Assembly (NCBI RefSeq): GCF_002368415.1
Contig: NZ_AP018290.1
Location: forward strand, 2,173,470 to 2,237,469
Length of the DNA stretch: 64,000 bases
Direction of reading: 5' to 3'
Source: Calothrix sp. NIES-4105
Lineage (GTDB): Bacteria > Cyanobacteriota > Cyanobacteriia > Cyanobacteriales > Nostocaceae
This document shows, piece after piece, positions 26,115-34,663 of this stretch; the stretch's first letter is position 1, and each line of letters begins with the position of its first letter. Under the pieces are notes generated by a model, which saw nothing but the letters and a program-made list of their open reading frames with translations, was not told the origin of the DNA and made no database searches. The position numbers and the translations under genes are program-made.

Positions 26115-27269
26115 CTAAGAGACAGATACAGACAGGTTTGTGTGTGCAAGACAGTTATGAAACATTTGCATATAGGCTGGCGCCAAGCTTTCCCAACTAA
26201 AGCGCTCCCGCACGTACTCGCGTCGTTGAATCATGGCTTCAGGCGATCGCGGTTGCTGTAAAATATCAGTTATAGCTTGGCTCATGGAACCGGGCTTAGA
26301 CAAATCGGCAAATTTCCCTTGCTCAGACAGTACATACCGCATTACGGGGTAGTCATTCACAATACAGGGTAAACCGTGAATCAGTGCTTCTAGATAAACT
26401 CGTCCAAAACCCTCCTGTAATGAACCTAGTACAAATAAATCAGCAGCTTGATAATATTCTGATACTTGTTCGTAAGGTACCGATCTCGCTGTAAACCCAT
26501 TTTCACCTAATTGACGACGTGCCAAATTAATGATATCTCGACTGTTTTCGTCTATGTGACCTAACATTACTAAGTATGGACGAGAGTCAGGTAAAGAAGC
26601 AATTTCGTTAATCGTATAATCCATTCGCTTGTGATCGGCGCTAATCCAGCCCACACTAAGTACTATTTGACGCTCCAAAGGTAAACCTAACTTTGTTCTG
26701 ATTTGAATTCGTGCTTGCTCGTCAAACAAGGGTAGTCCACTGGGTACATTAATTCCATAAGGAACCAATGAATGTTTGGATTCCAGTTCTCCGGCGTTGA
26801 GAGCTATATCTCGGTAAAATGGCGCCACCTGATGTACGTGGTCAGTTCTAGAAAACGGTGGGCCACAGGGACCACCGTTGGAAAATAGCAATTTGTAGGG
26901 TACTCCGATTTGTTGTCTCCAGTGGTACATCTGATAACCAATATTGGAATCACTGTAAAAAATGATGTCCGGTTTACCCTTTTTGATGTGAGGTACTAAG
27001 GGTAGAAACGAAGATAATTGTTCCACAACATAACCGTTTCTGCGGATACACTTTCCCAAAAAATTGGCAATATTACTGTTACGAGGCAAATTCCACAGTC
27101 TATGTTCGTTGGAACTCTCTGATCCTGCGCCTTTGAAGAGTTCAATGTCCAATCCTTCTGTACCCTTTAACCCATTGAAACACTCGCGGGCAAAAGTCTC
27201 AATGCCGCGACTCATTATACCTACACCAGTACAAACTAAGTATACTTTTATGCGTTGCTTTTTGAACAT
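26115..27269 (-). CDS. Glycosyltransferase family 4
   Basis: 384 residues, GT-B fold: N-terminal VYLVCTGVGIMSRGIETFARECFNGLKG, C-domain IVLSVGWISADHKRMDYTINEI, and EX7E in GSLQEGFGRVYLEALIHGLPCIV. The start is the ATG at 27269. It holds two GGCGCC words and one HIP1 octamer (26243-26250). A piece of its 5' part is repeated as a remnant near 23.5 kb. The gene is transcribed with the neighbouring transferases on the minus strand, about 100 bases apart from each. Confidence 0.87.
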   Translation of the reverse strand: MFKKQRIKVYLVCTGVGIMSRGIETFARECFNGLKGTEGLDIELFKGAGSESSNEHRLWNLPRNSNIANFLGKCIRRNGYVVEQLSSFLPLVPHIKKGKPDIIFYSDSNIGYQMYHWRQQIGVPYKLLFSNGGPCGPPFSRTDHVHQVAPFYRDIALNAGELESKHSLVPYGINVPSGLPLFDEQARIQIRTKLGLPLERQIVLSVGWISADHKRMDYTINEIASLPDSRPYLVMLGHIDENSRDIINLARRQLGENGFTARSVPYEQVSEYYQAADLFVLGSLQEGFGRVYLEALIHGLPCIVNDYPVMRYVLSEQGKFADLSKPGSMSQAITDILQQPRSPEAMIQRREYVRERFSWESLAPAYMQMFHNCLAHTNLSVSVS

Positions 27270-27373
27270 TTTTAATGTGATTTAATTAATATTAATAATA
27301 TATAGGCAAGAACGTTGATAATTAGTAATTGGTAAAAATTCCTAACTCCTAATACAATAAACTCCGTTCCTCG

Positions 27374-28339
27374 CTACTTCCTACTTCCGACTCCCAATTC
27401 CTTAATAAGTAACTGATTAATTTCTTCCGAAATTCTTTGCGGTTGAGCATCATCTGGAAAATATGGACGAGTTTTGTCAAGAACAGGAAGCAGAAAACCA
27501 TGAACTAGGCGTTGTACCAAGCGGATATGGAGTGGTTTCAAATGGTTGGTAAAGTTGTAGGTTGGTAAATTTGTGCCTGTTTCCCAGTATTGCAGCTTTG
27601 GATCGTCATTGGATATAACAACTTTTCGCCAGTCAGCTTCCGACCAATGATGTTCTTCTGGATGCGTCCAGTTTGTCCGGTTGATTTTATCAGCCATCAT
27701 GATAGATCGCAAAAGATACCGACGTTTGAGTTGAACGGGGTCACGGTGTGGGTAATGCCGAATTGGGAGTCTTTCCTTTGCTAAAAAACCAGCATTAATT
27801 GGGAAGGAACATGTAATTGGCCACTGCATAGTACTGCGGTAACGGCATAACCTGGGTTCACTGTAATAGCTAGGAATAAAGTAGCGACGGCGTTCCTTAA
27901 TTGGGCGCCTCCGATCTACCAATGTTTCCTTACCTCGTTCCCATGCTTCCAATTCCGCTTGTGTTAGTTGGAAATCATAGTACTGGTGATGAACAATTGT
28001 TTCGTGTTTCCGCAGGCGCGTTTTTACAAACTCAGGGGGGGGTATGTGGTGAAACTCATCGGCATCCACTCGTAAAAACCAATCTCCATCCTGCATATAT
28101 TGGCGTGCCCAGTGAAACATATAACCACGGAGGCTAGTTTCAGCAAAGTAAACAGGCTCGCTACGTATGGGAATTATGCGCTTGTCTGTTGAGGCGACAT
28201 CTTGGACAATTTCCCAGGTATCATCGACACTACCCGTATCAAAGACGTATACAGCATCAACCCACGTTAAAATATGTTCAAGGCACTGTTTAATAATATC
28301 GCCCTCATCACGAACGGGAAGTAAAGCATGAAATTTCAT
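27374..28339 (-). CDS. Glycosyltransferase family 2
   Basis: 321 residues with a GT-A N-terminal half: LLPVRDEGDIIKQCLEHIL, VYVFDTGSVDDTWEIVQ and the metal-binding DxD as LRVDADEFH near residue 92. The C-terminal half contains the basic RRRPIKERRRYFIPSYYSEPRLCRYR and IRHYPHRDPVQLKRRY, as in transferases of the Glyco_tranf_2_4 kind. There are no membrane helices, so it acts at the cytoplasmic face. The donor sugar is unknown. It starts at the ATG 28339, 40 bases after the upstream transferase stop. Confidence 0.85.
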   Translation of the reverse strand: MKFHALLPVRDEGDIIKQCLEHILTWVDAVYVFDTGSVDDTWEIVQDVASTDKRIIPIRSEPVYFAETSLRGYMFHWARQYMQDGDWFLRVDADEFHHIPPPEFVKTRLRKHETIVHHQYYDFQLTQAELEAWERGKETLVDRRRPIKERRRYFIPSYYSEPRLCRYRSTMQWPITCSFPINAGFLAKERLPIRHYPHRDPVQLKRRYLLRSIMMADKINRTNWTHPEEHHWSEADWRKVVISNDDPKLQYWETGTNLPTYNFTNHLKPLHIRLVQRLVHGFLLPVLDKTRPYFPDDAQPQRISEEINQLLIKELGVGSRK

Positions 28340-28379
28340 AGGTTTATTATATTAGTCAACATGCAATAGTACATAAAAA

Positions 28380-29291
28380 CTAAAAGTTTTCAACTTGCCA
28401 AGGCACTGTAAGAGGTTGTTTGCGTAGGTTAAGATATTTCTCCAATGCTGCTCGCGATACAGGTTTTCTACGTTGGCGATAAGACCAGATGTTACTGGGA
28501 ATTGAAGTTATCCCCAGGATTATACCAGCATATCGCTGCACTTTGACAGCATAAAGTACTCTATTGAAAACCTGGAGAATACCTCTTCCCCACATAGTCA
28601 AGGGATAACGTACATATGCTAGCAAGGCAAGATTTGAAATGTTTGCAGCATTGATATCAAAGTTTTTGTGATGCTGGTGACAGGTATCATGATACACTCT
28701 CAACCAATCTGTTTGCAGTATTTTACCGTCTTGGGCATATAACTGTATGGCAATATCTATTTCTTCTGCCCCATAAGCCCATTGCAACTGCATGTAGCCG
28801 TCGGTTTTCAAAAAATCAGTTCTTTTATATGCACAACCACAGCCTTCAAAGGAAGCGACCCAACGTGTTGATTTAATATCATCTCCAACAGGTTGCTTCC
28901 GGGTATAAGTTGCTGCGGCTACTACAGATGCATCAGGATAGTTTTGGAAAATATGCAAAAGTCGAGCAAAATAATCTTGGTCAATAGGATACGAATCGTC
29001 ATCAAAACTCGCTACTATTTCATGTTGAGCCGATTTAATAAGTAAATTTCTCCCACCACCAGGACCGATATTAACTTGACTCTTTAAAATCTTTATATCG
29101 CTAAAATTATTCTTAATTGCTTGCTCACTTTGTAAGTCGTTACCATCAACATGGACAATGATTTCATCCGGTAAGGGATTGCATTCCAAAATTTTTTGTA
29201 TTGTTGTAACCAGCATTTCTTTACGATTGTAAGTGGGAATCACAACCGATACAGGACATCGTTTAACATTATTATTAATTAAGTAAACCAC
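28380..29291 (-). CDS. Glycosyltransferase family 2
   Basis: 303 residues: VSVVIPTYNRKEMLVTTIQKIL, then VNIGPGGGRNLLIKSAQHEIVASFDDDSYP with the DDD metal motif (~97), and WAYGAEEIDIAIQLYAQ as the acceptor-site ED region. The C-terminus is basic. The start appears to be GTG at 29291; no ATG occurs before the conserved first strand. The gene is transcribed with the neighbouring transferases. A degenerate GT2 piece lies directly upstream (29310-29549). Confidence 0.85.
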   Translation of the reverse strand: MVYLINNNVKRCPVSVVIPTYNRKEMLVTTIQKILECNPLPDEIIVHVDGNDLQSEQAIKNNFSDIKILKSQVNIGPGGGRNLLIKSAQHEIVASFDDDSYPIDQDYFARLLHIFQNYPDASVVAAATYTRKQPVGDDIKSTRWVASFEGCGCAYKRTDFLKTDGYMQLQWAYGAEEIDIAIQLYAQDGKILQTDWLRVYHDTCHQHHKNFDINAANISNLALLAYVRYPLTMWGRGILQVFNRVLYAVKVQRYAGIILGITSIPSNIWSYRQRRKPVSRAALEKYLNLRKQPLTVPWQVENF

Positions 29292-29309
29292 ACTTCGATA
29301 TTCCTTAAT

Positions 29310-29549
29310 ATAGGTATTAATTTGCTTGCAAAAATTTATTAATAAAAAGTATCACAGCGGCTGCAACACGATTATCATCAACTTCTGATAGCATTTGTTT
29401 TACAGTATATAGAGATTTAAGTATAGAATTATCATCCAATGGAAAATAAATTTCTGTTTTAGCTAGTTCAATCCCAGGTTACGTTGATAACAAAGACTCC
29501 TATTTTCTGGTGAGCGTTGATACTCAATTTCTAAAAATTCACCAGTCAT
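29310..29549 (-). pseudogene. Glycosyltransferase family 2 remnant
   Basis: From the ATG at 29549 the frame reads MTGEFLEIEYQRSPENRSL, then CYQRNLGLN and a stop. Shifting frame at the stop continues as LAKTEIYFPLDDNSIL and LYTVKQML. Joined, this matches the GT2 segment QRNxGIELA...I.FLDDD that ends in the metal-binding aspartates. The 5' strand and the acceptor domain are missing, so it is a frameshifted fragment in the gap between two intact GT2 genes. Confidence 0.55.
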
Positions 29550-29575
29550 AATTACACAAAAACTCGCCTATCGGA

Positions 29576-30481
29576 CTAATCTTGCTTCATTATCTTCCCT
29601 AATGCAATTAAGGGGAATCCTAGCAAAAAACGAAATCTGGCTAGTTGAAGTTGCCAAATAAACGTTTCTAGATAAATGTACATTGCATCCTGGATTTTGC
29701 CCTCTCGGATAAAGGTTAAGCTTGCCGCACGGAATAAAGTACAAATTTTATTCCGTCGATCGGACTGTCGTTGTATGCCTCCAGGATACTGCCCATCTTT
29801 TTCTGTCTCGATAATTGACTGTATACCTGTCCGGTTATAAACCTCTGAAAAACAAATATTATTATCATGAAACCATCTAACAGCAGTAAAGGGAGACTCA
29901 ATCAGTACATAACCACGAGATGTTCCTAGACGCAACCACAGGTCAAGATCCTCAAACCCACTTTCTGAAAAACCACCGACTTCTCTTATTACTTGGGTTT
30001 TAACCGCAACACTGGATGTTGTGAATAAGTACAGGGCAAATCCTGGGTAACTATAGAAATCTTTGTAATATTTAGCAGTTGGAGCAGAAGATTCTTGGTT
30101 TGATGATACATGTTCGCCAATTTGCAAGTTGATAAAACTGCCACAAATAAATGAAGGTTCCTGATACTCACGGATTAACTTTTCATAATTTGCTAAAGTC
30201 CAAAAGAACCATTCATCGTCACTATCTAAGAAGGCAATATATTTACCTTTAGCGTGTTTTATACCAAGATTACGAGCTGCTCCTGGTCCTTTATTTGCCT
30301 GTTGTAGTATCTTAATACGTCGTTGATATGGCTTTAATATCTTTATTGTATCGTCAGTCGATCCATCATCAACAACGATAATTTCGTAATCTTGAAACTC
30401 CTGTGCTAATACCGAATTGATTGTCTTCTCAATCAGTTCGGCTCGATTATAAGTAGGAATGATAACAGAAAATAAACACAT
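29576..30481 (-). CDS. Glycosyltransferase family 2
   Basis: 301 residues: FSVIIPTYNRAELIEKTINSVLAQ, VVDDGSTDDTIKIL, NKGPGAARNLGIKHAKGKYIAFLDSDDEW (DSD metal motif ~96) and GGFSESGFEDLDLWLRL with the ED acceptor motif. The C-terminal part includes a helical segment (IYLETFIWQLQLARFRFLLGFPLIALG) that may touch the membrane. The start is the ATG at 30481. Linkage and sugar are unknown. Confidence 0.88.
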   Translation of the reverse strand: MCLFSVIIPTYNRAELIEKTINSVLAQEFQDYEIIVVDDGSTDDTIKILKPYQRRIKILQQANKGPGAARNLGIKHAKGKYIAFLDSDDEWFFWTLANYEKLIREYQEPSFICGSFINLQIGEHVSSNQESSAPTAKYYKDFYSYPGFALYLFTTSSVAVKTQVIREVGGFSESGFEDLDLWLRLGTSRGYVLIESPFTAVRWFHDNNICFSEVYNRTGIQSIIETEKDGQYPGGIQRQSDRRNKICTLFRAASLTFIREGKIQDAMYIYLETFIWQLQLARFRFLLGFPLIALGKIMKQD

Positions 30482-30616
30482 TATATTCTTTCCTTCCTTA
30501 AAGTCGGAATAGGCATATACAATTTAAAATATTTTTCATGCACATAGTGTAATATTTTTTTATACGTAAAGTATTAGTTTCTTATAGCAGGCTTAATTTT
30601 GCTATTTAGGTGAAAT

Positions 30617-31546
30617 TTATAGAGCTGTACTTTGCCAATTGCTAATCTGTTTTAAAGCCAAACTAATACCTTTTTGTTTAGCTTGATAAAAACGACTTTG
30701 TTTGTAACCGTACCGTATTCGTAAATATAGTAAATAAATATTTGATGACCTAAATTTTGACTGGGTTGGCTGTTTACCTCGTAAATAGTTCAAGATAGTT
30801 CCTGAATAATAAGTATCTCTTAAAATACGTAAAAGATAATCTTCTTTTAAACGACTTGCTGGCATTAAATGAGTCATCTTTAAGGATGTAAATTGTCCCG
30901 TACCAAAGCCCATATCACATGCAGTTAATGCTAAATCTACGTCACCACTAGAGATCAAAGAGTTTCCCTTACGATCCATACTTGCTCGCCTGGGGTCTTG
31001 ATGAGCCACATCGAAATACTGAGTAGCAACAATTTTACGGATGCAAAGTCCGGCGCCACAAGGGGTAGTTTCATTTTCTGGCGATAAGTTTGACCACTTA
31101 TCATGCTCAAATTCTCGAATTGCGAGAAATGGTAGTAAAGACTTTGCCCATTCTGGAGGCACTTCTTCAAATTCACCTCTAATTTGCCCACCCCAAGCTC
31201 CAATCATGGGGAAATCTTTGCTGATTTTGAGAGCAACTTCTAAATAATCATAGTCTAAAATATTATCATCATCAACAAAAACTAAGGTTTCACCTACTGC
31301 CTCTTTAATACCTCTTAACCTTGCAGGAGTTAAACCTAATTGTTCTTCGCGAATGTGGCGAGCTTGGAGATGCCAACTTAAGTCAATTTCTGAAGAAAGT
31401 AATTGTTTACTTGCATTATCAATAAGTAATAGCTCCCATTGTTCTACTGGTAAAATTTGAGATTTTAACGCTGCTATTACTTTATTAATATAATCATATC
31501 TAGGGTTATGACTACAGATAATAACACTAATTAATGGTTTAATCAT
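30617..31546 (-). CDS. Glycosyltransferase family 2
   Basis: 309 residues: ISVIICSHNPRYDYINKVIAAL, LLIDNASK, TPARLRGIKEAVGETLVFVDDDNILDYDYLEVAL (DDD metal motif ~94) and the acceptor-region string SMDRKGNSLISSGDVDLALTACDMGFGTG. This subtype, with GGQIRGEFEEVPPEW after the metal site, occurs in many cyanobacterial exopolysaccharide loci. The start is the ATG at 31546. It is 76 bases from the next upstream transferase gene on the same strand. Confidence 0.87.
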   Translation of the reverse strand: MIKPLISVIICSHNPRYDYINKVIAALKSQILPVEQWELLLIDNASKQLLSSEIDLSWHLQARHIREEQLGLTPARLRGIKEAVGETLVFVDDDNILDYDYLEVALKISKDFPMIGAWGGQIRGEFEEVPPEWAKSLLPFLAIREFEHDKWSNLSPENETTPCGAGLCIRKIVATQYFDVAHQDPRRASMDRKGNSLISSGDVDLALTACDMGFGTGQFTSLKMTHLMPASRLKEDYLLRILRDTYYSGTILNYLRGKQPTQSKFRSSNIYLLYLRIRYGYKQSRFYQAKQKGISLALKQISNWQSTAL

Positions 31547-31622
31547 GCAATTTTTTAATATTCAAAAAATCCATTTTTATGATATATTTTTAGTTGATTT
31601 TGATACAACTTTGCTTTTTCAA

Positions 31623-32648
31623 CTAAGCTCGGACATAACTTACATAAAACATATGTACTTTTTGGATAATTTGTCGGTAAATTATTTTTGTACTTAGTTT
31701 TAATACAAGTAAAATAATCTGGAACGATGATCGGCAAAGTAAAGCTTCCCTAATCTGATTCATCGCACCATAAATGTCATTTTTTTCTGACAATTGGTGA
31801 GCAAAACCAAGGGCACAAAATGCATAATTTCTTAATGTATTTTGCGTCAGTAAATTCACACGTTCCTTTGGCAAATATTCTCGTACAATCTCAATTCCTT
31901 TACGAAAGTCTTGGATATTTTTACCAGTACGCATAGAATTTCCGCTTAACGAAGTCGATCTTTGGCGGTACAGAGCTAGTGGCTCAACTTCATACCACAT
32001 GGGATAGCGGGCAGCAATACGAACCCACATTTCCCAGTCTTCACCCCAACAGGAAAAACGATGGTCAAACCCCCCAAGCTCCTCGTACACATCACGCCGC
32101 ACTACAATTGATGGTGTTTGAATACGCTGCCCTTGGGCAATTAGCTCTAGCCAGTTGTTTAATATACCACTTTCATGTTTTTCTAGGTGAGAAATATAAG
32201 ACCAATGCCCTTGTTCATCCATATGAATATGGCGGCAGAATGCTGCTGCAACAGATGGGTTTTCGTCAAAGCCACGTTGTAATTTGCGGTAAAAACCATC
32301 TCTAACACAGTCATCCCCATGTAGCAAATGGATCAATTTACCACGAGAGCGGTGTAAACAAGTCTCAAAATTTCTGATGTAGCCTACATTCTCTGGTTGA
32401 CGATAAAAATTAACGCGATCACCTGCTAGTTCTCGAACAATAGCTTCAGGATTATCCTTCGTAGAGTGGTCATCAACCACTTCAATCTGCATTACCTCTA
32501 GTCCTGGATCTTGTGCTAAGACACTCGCCAGTGTTTCGCGCAAATAGTCTGCACAGTTGTAGGTGGGGATCATGACTGACCATAAAGGTCGCGGAGTATT
32601 TTCTGGGACGGGTGTAATTACCGAACAATAAAATTTTTGCTCGCTCAT
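31623..32648 (-). CDS. Glycosyltransferase family 2
   Basis: 341 residues: PLWSVMIPTYNCADYLRETLASVLAQ, IEVVDDHSTKDNPEAIV, NVGYIRNFETCLHRSRGKLIHLLHGDDCV (metal-site variant HGDD ~113) and GGFDHRFSCWGEDWEMWVRIA with the acceptor ED. The C-terminal region is mostly helical. The start is the ATG at 32648. The gene follows the epimerase by 24 bases and is probably cotranscribed with it. Confidence 0.88.
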   Translation of the reverse strand: MSEQKFYCSVITPVPENTPRPLWSVMIPTYNCADYLRETLASVLAQDPGLEVMQIEVVDDHSTKDNPEAIVRELAGDRVNFYRQPENVGYIRNFETCLHRSRGKLIHLLHGDDCVRDGFYRKLQRGFDENPSVAAAFCRHIHMDEQGHWSYISHLEKHESGILNNWLELIAQGQRIQTPSIVVRRDVYEELGGFDHRFSCWGEDWEMWVRIAARYPMWYEVEPLALYRQRSTSLSGNSMRTGKNIQDFRKGIEIVREYLPKERVNLLTQNTLRNYAFCALGFAHQLSEKNDIYGAMNQIREALLCRSSFQIILLVLKLSTKIIYRQIIQKVHMFYVSYVRA

Positions 32649-32672
32649 TTGGGTTTTTGATGACTATTATAA

Positions 32673-33605
32673 CTATTTGACAGCTAATGATTTAACTAAC
32701 ATATCAATGCCAGAGGCAACTGACCATTTAGGTTGAAAATTTAACAGCAATGAAACCTTCGATATATCAGCTAGAGAATTTTGGATATCTCCAATTCTAG
32801 CAGTTGCAAAATTAATATTTGATTTTCGTTGTGTAAAAGAGTTTTCCAGCATATTTACAAGCTCAAGCAAGGAAGTTTCTTGACCAGTGCCAACATTACA
32901 ACTCATGCATAAACCTTGAGGTAGAGGAGTTGTAAGAGCTTTTGTGAAAGCAACTGCAACATCTTTAACAAAAATAAAATCTCTTGTTTGTGTACCATCT
33001 CCATAAATTGTAATGGGTAAACCTTTTTCTACCGCTTTTGTAAATATTGAGATAACACCTGAATAAGCAGAATTAGGGTCTTGACGAGGTCCAAATACAT
33101 TGAAAAGTCGCAGTGCAATAAAAGATATATCTAACTGTTGAGCAAATAAATTTGCATATTGCTCACTGACCAATTTCTGCAATCCATAAGGAGAAATTGG
33201 TGATGTCTGTTGCTCTTCTTGTATGGGTAATTGAGTTTTATTTCCATACACGGCTGCCGAGCTAGCAAATACCAACCTGGGAATTTTTAATGCTTGGCAA
33301 AGTTGCAGCACTGTCATCATTGTAGATAAATTGTTATGATGACATTGTAGTGGATTGTTCCAAGATTGGGTAACTGATGGGGTAGCTGCTAAATGAGCAA
33401 TTCCATCAATTGGCATTCTAAAGTCTCTTGGTTGACAATCCAAGATATTTTTGAGCAATAATTTTAAATCAGGATGTTTAGGTAGATTGTTAAAGCTACC
33501 AGTAGAAAGGTCGTCAATAACTGTTACGCTGTGACCTTCTATTAACAGTTCCTCTGTTAAATGAGAGCCGATAAAGCCCGCTCCTCCAGTAACTATAAAA
33601 TGCAT
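32673..33605 (-). CDS. NAD-dependent epimerase/dehydratase (UDP-sugar 4-epimerase-like)
   Basis: 310 residues of the extended short-chain dehydrogenase class. The NAD loop is VTGGAGFIGSHL (G7-x-x-G10-x-x-G13), followed by DDLSTG and HLAATPSVTQSW; the catalytic Ser is in FASSAAVYG (~116) and the YxxxK pair is Y140/K144 (SPYGLQK). RLFNVFGPRQDPNSAYSGVISIF and IYGDGTQTRDFIFVKDVA are typical of UDP-glucose/UDP-N-acetylglucosamine 4-epimerases. It is cytosolic and supplies an epimerised nucleotide sugar to the locus. It starts at the ATG 33605, six bases after the deacetylase stop, so it is in the same operon. Confidence 0.88.
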   Translation of the reverse strand: MHFIVTGGAGFIGSHLTEELLIEGHSVTVIDDLSTGSFNNLPKHPDLKLLLKNILDCQPRDFRMPIDGIAHLAATPSVTQSWNNPLQCHHNNLSTMMTVLQLCQALKIPRLVFASSAAVYGNKTQLPIQEEQQTSPISPYGLQKLVSEQYANLFAQQLDISFIALRLFNVFGPRQDPNSAYSGVISIFTKAVEKGLPITIYGDGTQTRDFIFVKDVAVAFTKALTTPLPQGLCMSCNVGTGQETSLLELVNMLENSFTQRKSNINFATARIGDIQNSLADISKVSLLLNFQPKWSVASGIDMLVKSLAVK

Positions 33606-33610
33606 AGTTA

Positions 33611-34663
33611 TTAGGTTTCAAAATACAACCATTTTGTTAATTGTTTTGCAAACTCTTCGCCATTCCAATCTTGTACTTCTAAACGAGGTAGTTGGAAAAA
33701 GTTACTATTTGACCTCACTTTGTTAGGAACGGTGGAGCAAGCACAAGTAAATCCAACCTCGCAAGCAATAGCAGCTGTTTGGGCTGTATAATCACCATGC
33801 GGATAAGCAAAGCTGCTTACCGGGCGCCCGATGAGTTGTTCTAGACAAGTTTTACTCTGTTGAAGTTCGTACTGTTGCTTAGTGACTGACAACTTAGAGA
33901 GGAATGGATGGTTTACCGTATGGGCGCCAACTTCAACCAGTGAATCTTCTTGTAATGTATAAACTTCCGCCGGAAAAAGCGAGCGGTGTGTTGATCGCCT
34001 GAAGCTCTCTTTACCAGACCATACAAGCAGCTCTCCTAGCAATTTTTGACGCTCCGGAATCGACACAGAGTCCAGAAGTTGATATAGTTTGCGGTAAAGA
34101 TGATGTCGTTCGCTTGGGTCTGTATTCTCTGGAGCATACCAAGTCCAGGTACGATTACGTTCAAAGGCTTCTTCACTGTAGTTGGCTGCTGCTTCACCTA
34201 AATCCCATTTGTATGTGTTGCCATTAATACTCAGGCTGAGGGTTTTAGGTAATGTACCTGGTTGTAGTAACAATCTGTCCAGTTCATCCCACCAAAATTC
34301 CTGTTCGTTCTCTAAGTTGGCAGTAGTGACAAACACTGTTGCTGGGATGTCGTACTTCTCAAGTAACGGTTTGGCATTATAAAGATTGTCTGCATAGCCG
34401 TCATCAAAGGTAATAGCAACCCAACGATTTACAGAATTGCCATCCTTCAAAGCTTGAGCAATTTGTTGCAGTGACACTGGTTGGTAGTGTTGTTTAAGCA
34501 CTTCCAAATGTTGGGCAAAGTGATGGGGTTTTACACATAACTTAAATGGGTCTGATGGTACGGAAGCCACGCGGTGGTAAAGTAAGATAATTCCCCCTGG
34601 TGCAAATCGATTTATGATTCGTTTTGCTACGAGTTTTGCTCTACCAAGCTCACGAATTCTCAT
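33611..34663 (-). CDS. Polysaccharide deacetylase (NodB homology domain, CE4)
   Basis: 350 residues. The NodB motif is AITFDDGYADNLY with catalytic/metal Asp87-Asp88, the metal histidines are in EVGAHTVNHPFLSKL (~232-243), and motif 5 is SFAYPHGDYT. CE4 enzymes remove N- or O-acetyl groups from sugars. No signal peptide is evident, so the enzyme probably acts on lipid-linked or cytosolic intermediates rather than in the periplasm. The ATG (34661-34663) overlaps the stop of the upstream GT2-methyltransferase gene by four bases, which indicates translational coupling. A piece of a second copy survives in the pseudogene at 36.3 kb. Confidence 0.9.
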   Translation of the reverse strand: MRIRELGRAKLVAKRIINRFAPGGIILLYHRVASVPSDPFKLCVKPHHFAQHLEVLKQHYQPVSLQQIAQALKDGNSVNRWVAITFDDGYADNLYNAKPLLEKYDIPATVFVTTANLENEQEFWWDELDRLLLQPGTLPKTLSLSINGNTYKWDLGEAAANYSEEAFERNRTWTWYAPENTDPSERHHLYRKLYQLLDSVSIPERQKLLGELLVWSGKESFRRSTHRSLFPAEVYTLQEDSLVEVGAHTVNHPFLSKLSVTKQQYELQQSKTCLEQLIGRPVSSFAYPHGDYTAQTAAIACEVGFTCACSTVPNKVRSNSNFFQLPRLEVQDWNGEEFAKQLTKWLYFET

